DNA from: Chaetoceros tenuissimus
Taxonomy: Eukaryota > Bacillariophyta > Thalassiosirophyceae > Chaetocerotales > Chaetocerotaceae
Direction of reading: 5' to 3'
DNA length: 64,000 nt
NCBI GenBank assembly: GCA_021927905.1
Contig: BLLK01000062.1
Span: 1,674,001 to 1,738,000, forward strand
Shown here piece after piece: positions 63,475 through 64,000 of the stretch. The position numbers and the translations under genes were made by a program. How positions within the stretch are numbered: position 1 is the stretch's first letter; every line of letters begins with the position of its first letter. The notes beneath the pieces were generated by a model. The model saw only the letters and a program-made list of their open reading frames with translations, was not told the DNA's origin and did not search any database.

Positions 63475-64000
63475 TTAATTCAAATCAGCGATTGCAAAGC
63501 TTGCTGCCACAGGTAAATGATCGGAAGGTTCATTTTCGTTCGGGCAAGGAACAGTAGAAATTGTGTCTACAATTGCCGAGGGAACAAGTCTATCAGAACA
63601 ATACATTCTATCAAACCTTGCTTCAAAACAACCTTTATCTGGAAGTGGAACTCCCATTATTTGGCAATCATACGCGATTCCCCAAAACTTCCCACCTCGT
63701 AGCTCTCCAGTGTACACATTCAAAAAACCCGTCAGTGTCAGAATACCATCTTCAGGCAGAACAATTGGTGGCCTATCTTTCTTGTCAGTACCCTCTTCCT
63801 GAGGAGGTTCTTTCCATCCCATTTCTTTTGCTGCACAACGGAATTCGCTTCCTCTTCCAAGTGCTTTATTGATGTCAAGTAACCATGTTTCGACATCATG
63901 TTTGTTCATTACTTTGCCATCTACACCGGTTTCATCCGAGTCACTGTGCGTTGCATATTTTGCATAACATGTCGTCAATCTACTGATCATATCGTCATTG
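63475..64000 (-). CDS. Endonuclease/exonuclease/phosphatase-family protein, C-terminal part, runs off right edge
   Basis: The minus-strand frame is open from the window edge to the stop at 63475; about 175 residues are visible. They contain DGILTLTGFLNVYTG, then FEARFDRMYCSDRLVPSAI and PSDHLPVAASFAI. The RFDR...PSDH-x-P ending is the C-terminal signature of the EEP fold, where the last His is catalytic; TDP2-like proteins share RFDRIF...PSDH. Which EEP subfamily it is cannot be told without the N-terminal part. The stop is 39 bp from the convergent zinc-finger stop. Confidence 0.77.
   Translation of the reverse strand, partial: NDDMISRLTTCYAKYATHSDSDETGVDGKVMNKHDVETWLLDINKALGRGSEFRCAAKEMGWKEPPQEEGTDKKDRPPIVLPEDGILTLTGFLNVYTGELRGGKFWGIAYDCQIMGVPLPDKGCFEARFDRMYCSDRLVPSAIVDTISTVPCPNENEPSDHLPVAASFAIADLN

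Overview
This window looks like gene-dense nuclear DNA of a diatom. It is AT-rich, has about 37 protein genes in 64 kb on both strands, and has short GT-AG introns, mostly 63-85 bp, usually with a GTAAG donor. Several genes encode N-terminal signal peptides followed by an ASAF-like plastid cleavage motif (SufS, DapF, a carrier, a stomatin-like protein, a repeat protein). Two neighbouring cyclins look like the diatom-specific dsCYC expansion. I cannot name the species from sequence alone. I saw no transposon, rRNA, tRNA, CRISPR array or virus-like element.

Layout, left to right. 1-8.5 kb: a partial serine carboxypeptidase, a secreted Cys-rich protein, the condensin II subunit NCAPG2, a coiled-coil protein and a four-EF-hand protein. 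9-16.3 kb: a long coiled-coil protein with 42-residue tandem repeats, a small gene split between two frames, a 6-TM potassium channel with a C-terminal zinc ribbon, and an ankyrin protein. 16.4-25.9 kb: threonine dehydratase, a repeat protein with a plastid-type presequence, a RUS (DUF647) protein, a secreted membrane-anchored protein, a 2OG-Fe(II) oxygenase and a small basic protein. 26.9-37.4 kb: SufS, an alpha/beta hydrolase, a SKA1-like kinetochore protein, a plastid-directed SLC25-type carrier, a PT-repeat receptor-like membrane protein, a CS-domain protein and DapF. 37.7-46.4 kb: a 1511-residue fusion of a WDR6-type WD40 protein to a sirtuin domain, then two disordered proteins. 47.3-52 kb: two dsCYC cyclins and a Golgi-type glycosyltransferase. 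52-64 kb: BAR-PH protein, COQ8/ADCK kinase, oxoglutarate/malate-type carrier, stomatin-like protein, ETF beta, RBBP9-like hydrolase, exosome subunit RRP46, a CDCA7-type zinc-finger protein and a partial endonuclease/exonuclease/phosphatase-family protein.

Themes are mitosis and the cell cycle (NCAPG2, SKA1, dsCYC pair), plastid metabolism (SufS, DapF), mitochondrial functions (ETFB, COQ8, carrier) and RNA processing (WDR6, RRP46). There are no operons. Neighbours are often convergent with 36-64 bp between stops, or divergent from 300-600 bp shared promoters.

The strongest unexplained signals are: (1) the WDR6-sirtuin fusion; (2) a 52-64 bp element carrying TGACGTA and a TGTCAATTGACA palindrome, present as inverted copies in two divergent promoters; (3) TGACGT boxes upstream of one dsCYC gene, the type of site aureochromes use; (4) a 66-bp three-copy minisatellite upstream of the other dsCYC gene; (5) the RPxD/GPLG repeat protein. 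All exon structures are read by eye from splice signals and phase and are not supported by transcripts.
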